From: Streptomyces omiyaensis
Lineage (GTDB): Bacteria; Actinomycetota; Actinomycetes; Streptomycetales; Streptomycetaceae
Assembly: GCF_014650895.1 (NCBI RefSeq)
Contig: NZ_BMVV01000010.1
Coordinates: forward strand, 1 to 64,000
Length of the DNA stretch: 64,000 bases
Direction: 5' to 3'
Positions 38,365 to 48,000 of the stretch are shown in pieces. Both the position numbers and the translations under genes were made by a program. Positions within the stretch are counted from its first letter, which is position 1, and each line of letters starts with the position of its first letter. Under the pieces are notes generated by a model. That model saw nothing but the letters and a program-made list of their open reading frames with translations, was not told the DNA's origin and ran no database searches.

Positions 38365-39411
38365 ATGTCCTTCCTCCGTGCCCTGGTCGGCACCCTCCGT
38401 TCGACCCGGCACGCCCCGCGTCTCGCCGAGGGGCTGACGCCGGACGACGACGTGTTGCTGGACGCCCCCGACGAGCGGCTCGCCCCGGCCCTGGTGGCCG
38501 CCGCCCTCGGTGATCCGGAGCCCGCCGCGAAACTGCTGGCGACCACCCGGGACGCCGCGGAGTGGGAGGACCGGGACCGCTACGTGACCCGGCTGGCCAC
38601 CTTCGCGTACGGCAGGGGCGAGTGGCTGGAGCGGTGGCGGGAGGTCGCGCCCCGGGACCCCGACGCGCTGCTGGTGTCGGCGCAGCTGGCGGTGCGCCGG
38701 GCCTGGGAGTCGCCGGCCCGGGCGGAGCGGCTGCGCGAGCTGGACCCGCTGCTGCGCCGGCTGGCCGGGGAGGCGGGCCGCGACCCGGTGCCGTGGCGGC
38801 TCGCGCTGGACCACGCGCGCGGGGCGCACGCGGGGCACGCGGTCTTCGAGGGGCTCTGGGAGCAGGCCCTGCTCCGCTCCCCGCACCACTACGGCTGCCA
38901 CGTGGCCGCGCTGAAGTACCTGTCGGCCCAGTGGTACGGCTCGCACCGGGCCGCCTTCGACTTCGCCGAGCAGGCGGCCGACGACGCGGTGGACGGCTCG
39001 CTGGTGCGGGCGCTGCCGGTGCGCGCCGGGTACGAGGCCCTGCGCCCGCTGCCGGGCGCCGGGCGGGACCGGGCGGCGGAGCCGGTGGCGGACGGTCCGC
39101 GGATCGACCGGGCGGCGGACCGGGGCCGGGCGCTGTCGGCGGCGTTCGCCGCGGGCGACCCGTGGCCGGCGGAGGCGCGGAACCTGCTGGCGTACGTGCT
39201 GGTGGCGCGGGGACGGTGGGCCGAGGCGCGGGACGAGTTCGGCCGTACGGGGCCGTACGCGACCTCCTTCCCCTGGGCGGTCGGCGGCCATGATCCGCTC
39301 CGCCGGTTCCTGGCCACCCGGGACCGGACGCGGACGGAGCTGGCGCGGCGGACACCGCTGTGGGAGCGGGCCGGTGGAATCCCCGGACGGAGCGGTCCGC
39401 GCGGCCATTAG
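38365..39411 (+). CDS. Hypothetical helical-repeat protein, DUF4034-like
   Basis: A 348-residue Ala/Arg-rich, probably all-helical soluble protein of TPR-like character. The stretch HHYGCHVAALKYLSAQWYGSHRAAFDFAEQAA (about 180-211) resembles DUF4034 proteins, where a Trp-x-Gly-Ser turn is conserved. NLLAYVLVARGRWAEARDEF near 304-323 looks like a final TPR hairpin. Starts at 38365 and 38353 are both possible. No catalytic motif is seen. It precedes the Lon-N-domain gene directly. Confidence 0.55.
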   Translation: MSFLRALVGTLRSTRHAPRLAEGLTPDDDVLLDAPDERLAPALVAAALGDPEPAAKLLATTRDAAEWEDRDRYVTRLATFAYGRGEWLERWREVAPRDPDALLVSAQLAVRRAWESPARAERLRELDPLLRRLAGEAGRDPVPWRLALDHARGAHAGHAVFEGLWEQALLRSPHHYGCHVAALKYLSAQWYGSHRAAFDFAEQAADDAVDGSLVRALPVRAGYEALRPLPGAGRDRAAEPVADGPRIDRAADRGRALSAAFAAGDPWPAEARNLLAYVLVARGRWAEARDEFGRTGPYATSFPWAVGGHDPLRRFLATRDRTRTELARRTPLWERAGGIPGRSGPRGH

Positions 39412-39414
39412 GCT
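39409..39414 (+). promoter_or_regulatory. Candidate -10 for the Lon-N-domain gene
   Basis: TAGGCT, whose first three bases are the stop codon of the preceding gene, is 8 nt before GTG 39423. There is no ribosome-binding site, so it may be leaderless. Confidence 0.4.
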
Positions 39415-39422
39415 TGGCCGCT

Positions 39423-40160
39423 GTGACCACCGCTCGCCTGCCCCTCTTCCCGCTCAACGCGGTGCTTTTCCCGGGCCTCGTGCTGCCGCTCAACGTCTTC
39501 GAGGAGCGGTATCGCGCCATGATGCGCTCGCTGCTCGACATCGACTCCTCCGAGCCGCGGCGATTCGCCGTGGTCGCGATCCGGGACGGGCAGGAGGTCG
39601 CGCCGACCGCGCCCGGCATGCCCGACCCGACGGCGCTGCCGGAGAGGGGCCCGGGGGCCGGCTTCGGCCCCGACCCGCTCCGGAGCTTCCACCCGGTGGG
39701 GTGCGTCGCGGACGCGGCGAGCATCCGGCAGCGGGGGGACGGCTCGTACGAGGTGATGGTCACCGGCACCACCCGGGTGCGGCTGCGCGCGGTGGACGCG
39801 AGCGGCCCGTTCCTGACGGCGGAGACCGAGGAGATCCCGGAGGACCAGGGCGAGGAGGCGGAGGCGCTGGCCGAGGGGGTGCTGCGGGCCTTCCGGGCGT
39901 ACCAGAAGCGCCTCGCGGGGGCCCGGGAGCGGTCGCTGACCACCTCCGAGCTGCCCGACGACCCCTCGGTGGTGTCCTACCTGGTCGCCGCGGCGGCGAT
40001 GGTGGACGTGCCGACGAAACAGCGGCTCCTGGAGGCACCGGACACCACGGTCCGGCTGCGCGAGGAGCTGGCCCTGCTGCGCGCCGAGACGGCGGTGCTG
40101 CGGCACCTGCCCTCGCTGCCGGCGGTGGAGCTGACCCAGGCGCCGACCTACCCGAACTGA
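39423..40160 (+). CDS. Lon substrate-binding (LON N-terminal) domain protein
   Basis: A 245-residue stand-alone PUA-like LON N-domain without ATPase or protease parts. It begins RLPLFPLNAVLFPGLVLPLNVFEERYRAMM (residues 5-34), the family signature, and continues with VGCVADAASIRQRGDGSYEVMVTGTTRVRL and a helical C-terminus. Such proteins may deliver substrates or bind peptides; no enzymatic function is established. The GTG start has no ribosome-binding site. Confidence 0.88.
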   Translation: MTTARLPLFPLNAVLFPGLVLPLNVFEERYRAMMRSLLDIDSSEPRRFAVVAIRDGQEVAPTAPGMPDPTALPERGPGAGFGPDPLRSFHPVGCVADAASIRQRGDGSYEVMVTGTTRVRLRAVDASGPFLTAETEEIPEDQGEEAEALAEGVLRAFRAYQKRLAGARERSLTTSELPDDPSVVSYLVAAAAMVDVPTKQRLLEAPDTTVRLREELALLRAETAVLRHLPSLPAVELTQAPTYPN

Positions 40161-40187
40161 CGGACCGAGGGAACCGCGGAGGTCCCG

Positions 40188-40685
40188 GTGGCGAAGAAGA
40201 AGCAGAAGAACGGCGGCGGCACCCCGGCGACGGTGGCGCTGGCCTCGGCCGGCACCGCGTACACCCTGCACGCCTACGAGCACGACCCGGCCGCCCCGTC
40301 GTACGGCGAGGAGGCGGCGGAGGCGCTCGGCGTCACGCCCGACCGGGTCTTCAAGACGCTGGTGGCGGACGTCGACGGGGAGCTGACGGTGGCGGTGGTG
40401 CCGGTCGCCGGCCAGCTGGACCTGAAGGCACTGGCGACGGCGGTCGGCGGCAAGCGGGCCGCGATGGCGGACCCGGCGGCGGCCGAGCGGACCACCGGCT
40501 ACGTCCGGGGCGGGATCTCCCCGCTGGGGCAGCGGAAGCGGCTGCGCACCGTGCTCGACTCCTCGGCGTCGGAGCACACCACGATCTGCGTCTCGGCGGG
40601 CCGGCGGGGCCTGGAGGTCGAGCTCTCCCCCGCCGACCTGGCCGCGCTGACCTCCGCGGTGCTGGCCCCGATCGGCCGCGGCTGA
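40188..40685 (+). CDS. ybaK: YbaK/EbsC-type aminoacyl-tRNA deacylase
   Basis: A 165-residue trans-editing enzyme that hydrolyses Cys-tRNA(Pro) and similar mischarged tRNAs. It shows YGEEAAEALGVTPDRVFKTLVADVDGELTVAVVPVAGQLDLKALA, with the catalytic-type Lys in RVFKTL near residue 57, and TTGYVRGGISPLGQRKRLRTVLDSSA near 104-129. The N-terminus is lysine-rich (MAKKKQKNGGG). The GTG at 40188 follows GGAGG. It is convergent with the next gene, only 10 bp apart. Confidence 0.9.
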   Translation: MAKKKQKNGGGTPATVALASAGTAYTLHAYEHDPAAPSYGEEAAEALGVTPDRVFKTLVADVDGELTVAVVPVAGQLDLKALATAVGGKRAAMADPAAAERTTGYVRGGISPLGQRKRLRTVLDSSASEHTTICVSAGRRGLEVELSPADLAALTSAVLAPIGRG

Positions 40686-40695
40686 CCGGGGGCGC

Positions 40696-41310
40696 TCAGC
40701 GCTTGCCGGCGTCCCAGGGGCCCGGTTCCGGGTCGCGGGGGCCGAGGAGCCCGGTCAGCAGCAGGTGAACGACGGTCGCGGCGAGCGGCCAGGCCAGCAT
40801 CGCGGCGGCGCCCATCTGGAGCTTCAGGGGGGCGTCGAAGACGACTTCGGGGCCGACGGCCTTGGCGTGCGCGATCACGTCGGCGGTCGGCCCGAGCTTC
40901 GTCCCCAGCCACCAGGCGAGCAGCGAGCCGAGGACGCCGCCGACGGCGAGCCCCAGGACGAGCGGGACGCCGCCCTTGCGGCGGACGAGGAAGACGACGA
41001 GTCCGGCGACCGCGCCGAAGGCGAGGGCGAGGAGGACGAAGGTGCCGTCGGCGCCGATCGCCGCCTCGCCCTCGGAGTCGCGCAGGTAGACGCCCTTGCC
41101 GTCGGAGATCAGCTGGACGGTGGGGGCGAGCCACACCCAGAGCACGCCGAGCACGGCGCCGGCGACCGCCGAGGCGGCCGTGACCACGAGACCCTGGACG
41201 ACCTCGGCCGCCGTGATCGGGTCGCCGTCCGGACCCTGGTACGGCGGGGGCGGCGGGGGCCACTCGGGATCGTGCGGCGGCGGCTGCGAGGGCGTCAGGG
41301 GTGCGGTCAC
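40696..41310 (-). CDS. Hypothetical membrane protein, DUF2567-like
   Basis: A 204-residue protein with a Pro-rich cytoplasmic leader (residues 1-32, PPPHDPEWPPPPPPYQGP) and four membrane segments (about 41-62, 90-108, 115-135, 165-188). A loop between TM1 and TM2 (VQLISDGKGVYLRDSEGEAAIGADG) is probably outside. It resembles the DUF2567 family of actinobacterial membrane proteins; no function is known. It starts at GTG 41310 and ends 10 bp from the ybaK end. Confidence 0.6.
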   Translation of the reverse strand: MTAPLTPSQPPPHDPEWPPPPPPYQGPDGDPITAAEVVQGLVVTAASAVAGAVLGVLWVWLAPTVQLISDGKGVYLRDSEGEAAIGADGTFVLLALAFGAVAGLVVFLVRRKGGVPLVLGLAVGGVLGSLLAWWLGTKLGPTADVIAHAKAVGPEVVFDAPLKLQMGAAAMLAWPLAATVVHLLLTGLLGPRDPEPGPWDAGKR

Positions 41311-41344
41311 CCCGCCATCGTGCCAGGTGTGCCCGTGGCCCGCC

Positions 41345-42169
41345 TCAGCGGACCGCGGCCCTGCGGTAGGCCCAGGTGGCGAGGGCCAGCGACAGGACGC
41401 CGACCACGCCGCAGACGGCCAGGTCGAGGGCGACGGCCGTCCAGTCCGGGTGCCGGTCGAAGGCGCGGGCCAGGGCCTCGACGCCGTACGTGGAGGGCAG
41501 CAGGTCGCGGGCCCAGAGGATCGGCTCCGGCATCCGCTCGGCCGGCAGCACGCCGAGGAGCAGCGCGGCGGACATGCCCAGCTGGCCGAGGAGGGTGGCC
41601 AGTTCCTGGCGGGGAGCGAGCAGCCCGAGGGCGGCGCCGACCCCGGCGAGGGCGGCGCCGGAGAGCGGGACGACGGCCGCGAGCAGCCACAGGTGCCCGA
41701 GCGGCAGGCCGAAGAGGACGGCCCCGGTGACGGCGGTGACCAGGGTGCCGGGGACGGTGAAGGAGGCGTACGCGCCGGCGGCGCCGAGCACCACGGCGGC
41801 GGGCGGCACGGGCAGGGTGGCGTAGTGGTCGAGGCCGCCGTCGGCGCGCAGCCGGCCGAAGTACTGGGCGAGCAGGTTGAGGGCGACGAAGGCGACCACG
41901 AGGACGGTGGAGCCGGCCACGACGGCCCGGGCCTCGGAACCGCCGTCGACGACCCCGCGCATCATGATCATGATGCCGATGGACTGGAAGGTGGCGACGA
42001 AGAGCAGCGGGATGCGGGCGACCCGGGCCCGGCTGAGCTGCGCCTTGTAGACGGCGGCGAGGGAGGGCAGCAGCCGGGCGGGCGGGGCGAGGGGCGCGGC
42101 CTCCTCGGCGTCCCGGGCCGCGGGGGCCGGCACGCCGGCCGACAGGGCCTCGGCGGGCAGGGTGCTCAA
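41345..42169 (-). CDS. ABC-2 type transporter permease
   Basis: A 274-residue permease with six membrane segments, typical of ABC-2 exporters of drugs, lipids or small molecules. After a polar leader of about 35 residues the first amphipathic segment is AVYKAQLSRARVARIPLLFV. The translation start is TTG at 42169, supported by AGGAG about 9 nt upstream, while no ATG or GTG fits. It pairs with the ATPase gene 76 bp upstream. The substrate is unknown; self-resistance or lipid export are possible. Confidence 0.88.
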   Translation of the reverse strand: MSTLPAEALSAGVPAPAARDAEEAAPLAPPARLLPSLAAVYKAQLSRARVARIPLLFVATFQSIGIMIMMRGVVDGGSEARAVVAGSTVLVVAFVALNLLAQYFGRLRADGGLDHYATLPVPPAAVVLGAAGAYASFTVPGTLVTAVTGAVLFGLPLGHLWLLAAVVPLSGAALAGVGAALGLLAPRQELATLLGQLGMSAALLLGVLPAERMPEPILWARDLLPSTYGVEALARAFDRHPDWTAVALDLAVCGVVGVLSLALATWAYRRAAVR

Positions 42170-42245
42170 CGCGGACAGCTCCTGGGGGTGACGTGCGGCA
42201 GGTGGGAGGTCACGCCGGGGGTGCGGAAGGGGTGCGGGAGGTGGT

Positions 42246-43229
42246 TCACGCCTTCACCAGTCCTTCGCGGGCGGCGCCGCCGAGGGCGAGGTAGACGTCC
42301 TCCAGGCTGGGCGTGGCGAGGGTGAAGTCGTCGAGGGCCGCGAAGGCGGCGCCGCCGGTGACGACCGCGACGGCGGCGCGGGCCGCGTCGGGGGCGAGGC
42401 GGAGGACCCAGCGGCGGCCGGTCTCCCGGGCCGACGCGCGCAGGGCGGCGATCTCGGGGAGGTCGAGCGGGGCGGCGTCGCGCCAGACCAGCTCGACGCG
42501 GACCTCGTCGGCGACACGTTCCTTCAGCCCGGCGGGGGTGTCGCAGGCGATCACCCGGCCGCGGTCGAGGACGGCGACCCGGTCGAGGACGGTCTCGGCC
42601 TCGATGACGTTGTGGGTGACGAGGAGGACGGTGGTGCCGTGCTCGGCGCGGCGCCGGTCGACGGCGGCCCAGACGGCCCGGCGGGCGACCGGGTCCATGC
42701 CGGTGGTGGGCTCGTCGAGGACGAGGACGGGCCGATGGCCGACGAGGGCGGCGGCGAGGCAGGCGAGCCTGCGCTGCCCGCCGGAGAGCTTCTTGAGGGG
42801 GCGGCCGGCCAGCTCGCCGAGGCCCAGCTCGTCGAGGACGGCGTCCCGCTCGGCGCGGGCGTCGGCGGCGGTGAGGCCGCGCAGCCGGCCGGTGGTCTCG
42901 GCGGCGAGGGCGACGGTCAGCTCGTCGAGCGCGGTGGACTCCTGGCCGAGGTGGGCGAGGAGGCGGGCGGCGCGCTCGGGGTGGCGGACCAGGTCGTGGC
43001 CGAGGAGCGTGACGGTGCCGGAGTCGGGGCGCATCAGCCCGGTCAGCTGGCGGACCAGGGTGGACTTGCCGGCCCCGTTGGGTCCGAGCAGGCCGAAGAT
43101 CTCGCCGCCGCGCACGTCGAGGCTGACCCCGTCGGTGGCCCGCACCTCCGGGGTCGCGGGCGTGCCCCGCCCGCCGCGCGTGGCGGGGTACGTCTTGACC
43201 AGATCCCGCACCACGCACACCGTACTCAC
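42246..43229 (-). CDS. ABC transporter ATP-binding protein
   Basis: A 327-residue ATPase partner of the ABC-2 permease. Walker A GPNGAGKST near 49-57, Q-loop in HLGQES near 93-98, signature LSGGQRR near 146-152, Walker B LVLDEPTTGMD near 166-176, and H-loop THN near 197-199 are all canonical. A C-terminal extension of about 90 residues (from ELVWRDAAPLDLPEI) resembles the DrrA-type accessory domain and ends VYLALGGA. The GTG at 43229 has no ribosome-binding site; TAGGCT is 8 nt upstream. Confidence 0.92.
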   Translation of the reverse strand: MSTVCVVRDLVKTYPATRGGRGTPATPEVRATDGVSLDVRGGEIFGLLGPNGAGKSTLVRQLTGLMRPDSGTVTLLGHDLVRHPERAARLLAHLGQESTALDELTVALAAETTGRLRGLTAADARAERDAVLDELGLGELAGRPLKKLSGGQRRLACLAAALVGHRPVLVLDEPTTGMDPVARRAVWAAVDRRRAEHGTTVLLVTHNVIEAETVLDRVAVLDRGRVIACDTPAGLKERVADEVRVELVWRDAAPLDLPEIAALRASARETGRRWVLRLAPDAARAAVAVVTGGAAFAALDDFTLATPSLEDVYLALGGAAREGLVKA

Positions 43230-43237
43230 GGGGGGAG

Positions 43238-43243
43238 AGCCTA
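43238..43243 (-). promoter_or_regulatory. Candidate -10 for the ABC transporter genes
   Basis: TAGGCT on the minus strand, 8 nt before GTG 43229; it includes the TAG stop of the upstream NYN gene. It suggests a leaderless transcript. Confidence 0.4.
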
Positions 43244-44530
43244 CGGGGTCGCCGATCCGGCTCCGGGCGCGGGGGCGTGTTCGGCGGCGGCGCGGACGTC
43301 GATCTCGCGCCAGAATCCGGCGCGGATGGCGTAGCGGTCGTGCTCGTCGATCTGGTCGTCCTTGTGGGCGAGGAGGCCGAACCGGGCGGCGTAGCGGAGG
43401 AGTTCGCCGTCGATGCGGTGCGGGATCCGGGGGTACAGGACGGAGAGGCGCTGGACGTGGCTCTGCTCGGGGAGCCGCTCCAGCCACCGCCGGGCGAACA
43501 CCTGGCCGACCTCGAAGGGGTCGCCGCCGACGGTGGTGATGTCGTCCTCGCGGTCGGCCCAGCGCTGCTCGGCGCTGGTGAGCTGGGCGAGGGTGGGCAG
43601 CGAGGCGGTCTCGGGGGGCTCGCCGAGCGCGGTCGCCGGCCGCTCGACCCAGCCCCGGTCGGAGGACCAGCGCAGGGCGCTGGCCTGCGGGGGCGCCGTG
43701 GGCTGCGGGGCGGCGGGGCGCAGTCCGGCGAGGTCCTTGGGGGTGGGGACGGCCCGGCCCGCGGCGGGCGGCGGCACCGGGTGGCCGTGCCCGCCGGGGG
43801 CGGGCACGGGGGGCCCGTCGGGGGCCGGGGTGCCGTTGCGCAGGCCGGCGGCCGCGGCGGCGGCCTCCGCGGCCCGCTCGGCGGAGGCGAGGGCGGCCTC
43901 GGGCAGCGGTGCGGAGAGGATGGCGGCGATCTCGGGGCGGGGCACCGGCGGCGGGACGCAGACACCGGTGAGGTCCTTGGCGCGGACGGCCCGGGTGATC
44001 CAGGTCCGGTCGAGGACCCGGCGCTCGTCGGCCTCGGCGACCAGGTCCTCGGACTGGTTGTAGTCGCCGTCGGCGGCCTGGACGGCCCAGAGGTGGACGG
44101 CGACGCCGTGCTCCTTGGCCGACATCAGGCCGGGCAGCAGGTCGCCGTCGCCGGTGACGAGGACGATGTCGGTGCAGGCGCGGTTGCGGGCCAGCTCGGT
44201 GAGCTCGGTGTGCATGGCCGCGTCGACGCCCTTCTGGGCCCAGCGTCCGTCGCTGCGGGTCAGGGCGCCCAGCCGGACGGTGACCCGGGGCATCACGCGC
44301 AGCCTGCGGTGCTCGGGCTGGGGCACCCGGTCGGGGGCGCCGTCGAACCAGTAGATCCGCAGGAGCGGGAGGCCGGTCTCGTCCTCGGCCCGCTCCCTCA
44401 GCTGCCGGATGAGGCCGGCGTGGTCCACGCTGATGCGGGAGCGGGCCGGTTCTCCGGCGAGCAGGGTGGCGGCGGCCCCCAGCAGATAGCCGGCGTCCAC
44501 CAGGACGACGCATCGGTCCACGCGCTCCAC
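43241..44530 (-). CDS. NYN (PIN-like) domain ribonuclease-like protein
   Basis: A 429-residue protein. The N-terminal 165 residues form a NYN domain with the acidic residues expected of a PIN-type nuclease: Asp in CVVLVDAGYLLG near 12, Asp in QKGVDAAMHTEL near 102, and TGDGDLLPGL near 126-135. A Pro/Ala-rich linker follows (about 200-285), then a C-terminal domain (SAEQRWADREDDITTVGGDPFEVGQVFARRWLERLP...YAARFGLLAHKDDQ) typical of actinobacterial LabA/NYN proteins. GTG 44530 abuts the ribosome-binding site; GTG 44521 is better spaced. It may process RNA; the target is unknown. Confidence 0.83.
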   Translation of the reverse strand: MERVDRCVVLVDAGYLLGAAATLLAGEPARSRISVDHAGLIRQLRERAEDETGLPLLRIYWFDGAPDRVPQPEHRRLRVMPRVTVRLGALTRSDGRWAQKGVDAAMHTELTELARNRACTDIVLVTGDGDLLPGLMSAKEHGVAVHLWAVQAADGDYNQSEDLVAEADERRVLDRTWITRAVRAKDLTGVCVPPPVPRPEIAAILSAPLPEAALASAERAAEAAAAAAGLRNGTPAPDGPPVPAPGGHGHPVPPPAAGRAVPTPKDLAGLRPAAPQPTAPPQASALRWSSDRGWVERPATALGEPPETASLPTLAQLTSAEQRWADREDDITTVGGDPFEVGQVFARRWLERLPEQSHVQRLSVLYPRIPHRIDGELLRYAARFGLLAHKDDQIDEHDRYAIRAGFWREIDVRAAAEHAPAPGAGSATP

Positions 44531-44765
44531 CCTCTTTCGGATCTCGGCCGGACTCGGGATCTCGGGTCTTCCGGGTCGTGTCGAGTCTGCCCGACGGCCG
44601 GGGGGTTGACGGCCGGAACTGGATCATCGGCGTGGCGGAGTGACGGCCCGCCTCCGCCGGGGGCTCCCTCACCCACCGTAATGATCCAACATGCGGCGGT
44701 TTCTCCCGTATGTGAGTCTGACAGCGGCTTTGGCCCCCAGATCCCTTCGAGGAGGCATCATCCCC

Positions 44766-44936
44766 ATGGCCAAGAACCGCAACCAGAACCGTCAGAAGCA
44801 GCAGTCGCCGGCCGAGCGCGGTGCCCAGCAGGCGCAGCAGTCGTCGATGGAGTCACAGGCCGAGAGCCGCGCCTCCCAGGTCACCCCCGGTGACATGGCG
44901 CGGAAGGGCCGTCAGAAGCGCTTCGGCCACAACTGA
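44766..44936 (+). CDS. Small Gln-rich conserved protein
   Basis: A 56-residue, basic, Asn/Gln/Ser-rich and probably disordered protein: MAKNRNQNRQKQQSPAERG, then QQAQQSSMESQAESRASQVTPGDMA, ending RKGRQKRFGHN. GAGGAGG stands about 9 nt before the ATG. The terminal RKGRQKRFGHN resembles the tail of small conserved streptomycete proteins. It may bind nucleic acid or ribosomes, but no function is known. It is transcribed alone and ended by a 15-bp hairpin. Confidence 0.75.
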   Translation: MAKNRNQNRQKQQSPAERGAQQAQQSSMESQAESRASQVTPGDMARKGRQKRFGHN

Positions 44937-44952
44937 CGCCCGCAGGACGGCA

Positions 44953-44986
44953 AAGGGGCGCGCCCGTGACGACGGGCGCGCCCCTT
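44953..44986. terminator. Bidirectional terminator, small protein gene / dnaE
   Basis: Perfect 15-bp stem AAGGGGCGCGCCCGT (44953-44967 with 44972-44986), loop GACG, between convergent stops at 44936 and 45009. Confidence 0.88.
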
Positions 44987-45008
44987 GCGCGTGTGCGCGT
45001 GCGCGCGG

Positions 45009-48000
45009 TCAGCCCGCGAGGCAGGAGGGGCCGAGCAGCACCTTCAGGTCGCCGAAGAGGGCGGGGTCGGCCGTGACGCGGTGCCGGTCGAGGCGGAGCA
45101 CGGTGGTGGAGCGGGGGCCCTGGAGCTTGATCCGCACCTCCGTGTTGCCCTTGTGGTGGCGGAGGATCTCGTCCAGTCGGCTCACCATCGGCGGAGTGAC
45201 CTTGAGCGCCGGGATGGTGAGGATCACCGGGGCGTTGGCCCCGGCGTTGGAGAGGTCGGGGACCATCAGCTCCATGGCGACCAGACGGGGGACGTCCTCG
45301 CGCTTGTCGAGCCGGCCCTTGACGAAGACGACGGCGTCCTCGACGAGCTGGGTGGAGACCAGCTGGTAGGTGGCCGGGAAGAACATGCACTCGATGGAGC
45401 CGGCGAGGTCCTCGACGGTGGCGATGGCCCAGGCGTTGCCCTGCTTGGTCATCTTGCGCTGGAGGCCGGAGATGATGCCGCCGATGGTGACGACGGCGCC
45501 GTCGGCGTGCTCGCCGCCGGTGAGCTGGGAGATGCCGGCGTCGGTCTTGTCGGAGAGGACGTGCTCCAGGCCGAAGAGCGGGTGGTCGGAGACGTACAGG
45601 CCCAGCATCTCGCGCTCCTGCGCGAGCAGGTAGGTCTTGTCCCACTCGTCCTCGGTGAAGGTGACGTCGAGGCCGAAGCCGGGCTCGCTGCTGTCCTCCT
45701 CGCCCATGCCGCCGAAGAGGTCGAACTGGCCCTCGGCCTCCTTGCGCTTGACCGCCACCACGTTGTCGATCATGGGTTCGTGCTGGGCGACCAGGCCCTT
45801 GCGGGTGTGGCCCATGGTGTCGAAGGCGCCGGCCTTGATCAGCGACTCGACGGTCCGCTTGTTGCAGACCACGGCCTCGACCTTGTCGAGGAAGTCGGGG
45901 AAGGTGGCGTACTTCCCCTTGGCCTTGCGGCTCTTGATGATCGACTCGACGACGTTGGAGCCGACGTTCCGGACGGCGGTGAGGCCGAAGAGGATGACGT
46001 CGTCGCCCTGGGCGGCGAAGTTCGACTCCGACTCGTTCACGTTCGGCGGGAGGACCTTGATGCCCATGCGGCGGCACTCGTTGAGGTAGACCGCGGACTT
46101 GTCCTTGTCGTCCTTGACCGAGGTCAGCAGGCCCGCCATGTACTCGGCGGGGTAGTTCGCCTTGAGGTAGGCGGTCCAGTAGGAGACCAGGCCGTACGCG
46201 GCGGAGTGGGCCTTGTTGAAGGCGTAGCCGGCGAAGGGGACCAGGACGTCCCAGAGGGCCTTGATGGCCGCGTCGCTGAAGCCCTTCTTCTTGGCTCCGG
46301 CCTCGAAGATCACGAAGTTCTTCGCCAGCTCGTCGGGCTTCTTCTTGCCCATCACGCGGCGGAGGATGTCGGCCTCGCCGAGCGAGTAGCCGGCGATGAT
46401 CTGGGCGGCCTTCTGCACCTGCTCCTGGTAGACGATCAGGCCGTAGGTGACCGCCAGGACCTCCTGGAGGGGCTCCTCCAGCTCCGGGTGGATCGGGGTG
46501 ATCTCCTGCTGCCCGTTCTTGCGCAGGGCGTAGTTCGTGTGCGAGTTCATGCCCATCGGGCCCGGGCGGTAGAGCGCGGACACGGCGGAGATGTCTTCGA
46601 AGTTGTCGGGCTTCATCAGGCGGAGCAGGGACCGCATGGGGCCGCCGTCGAACTGGAAGACGCCGAGGGTGTCGCCGCGCTGGAGCAGTTCGAAGGTCTT
46701 GGGGTCGTCCAGCGGCAGGGCCAGGAGGTCGAGCTCGATCCCCTTGTTGGCCTTCACCATCTTGACGGCGTCGTCCATGATCGTGAGGTTGCGCAGGCCG
46801 AGGAAGTCCATCTTCAGCAGGCCGAGCGACTCGCACTGCGGGTAGTCCCACTGCGTGATGGTGACGCCGTCGGTGTGCCGCACCCAGATCGGGGCGTGGT
46901 CGACGATCGGCTCGCTGGACATGATCACGCCGGCGGCGTGCACGCCCATCTGGCGGACCAGGCCCTCGACGCCCTTGGCGGTGTCGATGACCTTCTTCAC
47001 GTCCGGCTCGTTCTCGTACATCGCCCGGATCTCGCCCGCCTCGCCGTAGCGCGGGTGGGTGGGGTTGGTGATGCCGTCGAGGTCGATGCCCTTGCCGAGG
47101 ACGTCGGCGGGCATGGCCTTGGTGAGCCGGTCGCCCATGGCGTACGGGTAGCCGAGGACGCGCGCGGAGTCCTTGATGGCGTTCTTGGCCTTGATCTTGC
47201 CGTAGGTGCCGATCATGGCGACCTTGTCGGCGCCGTACTTCTCGGTGACGTACCGGATCACCTCGACGCGCCGGCGCTCGTCGAAGTCGATGTCGACGTC
47301 GGGCATGGAGATGCGCTCGGGGTTGAGGAAGCGCTCGAAGATCAGGCCGTGCGGGATGGGGTCGAGGTCGGTGATGCCCATGGCGTACGCGACGATCGAG
47401 CCGGCCGCGGAGCCTCGGCCGGGGCCCACGGCGATGCCCTGGCTCTTCGCCCACATGATGAAGTCGGCGACGACGAGGAAGTAGCCGGGGAAGCCCATCG
47501 AGATGATGGTGTCCATCTCGTACTCGACCTGCTTCATGCGGTCGTCCGGGATGCCGCCGGGGAAGCGCCGGTGCATGCCCTTCATGGTCTCCTCGCGGAA
47601 CCAGGTGACCTCGGTGTAGCCCTCCGGGATGTCGAACCTGGGCATGAGGTTCTTCGCCTCGAACATGCCGGCGGTGTCGATCTGCTGGGCGACCAGGAGG
47701 GTGTTGGCGCACCCCTCCTGCCAGGCGTCCGAGGAGTCGATGGCGTACATCTCGTCCGTGGACTTCAGGTAGTAGCCGGTGCCGTCGAACTTGAAGCGGT
47801 CCGGGTCGGAGAGGTTCTTGCCGGTCTGGATGCAGAGCAGGGCGTCGTGGGCGGTGGCCTCGTGCGCGTAGGTGTAGTGCGAGTCGTTGGTGACCAGCGG
47901 CGGGATGCCGAGCTTCTTGCCGATCTCCAGGAGGCCGTCGCGGACCCGGCGCTCGATCTCGATGCCGTGGTCCATCAGCTCCAGGAAGTAGCGGTCCTTG

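Noticed and set aside
44620..44688. Inverted repeat TGGATCAT / ATGATCCA 53 bp apart upstream of the NYN gene
   Set aside because: Eight-bp arms this far apart can arise by chance, and no promoter element lines up with them.
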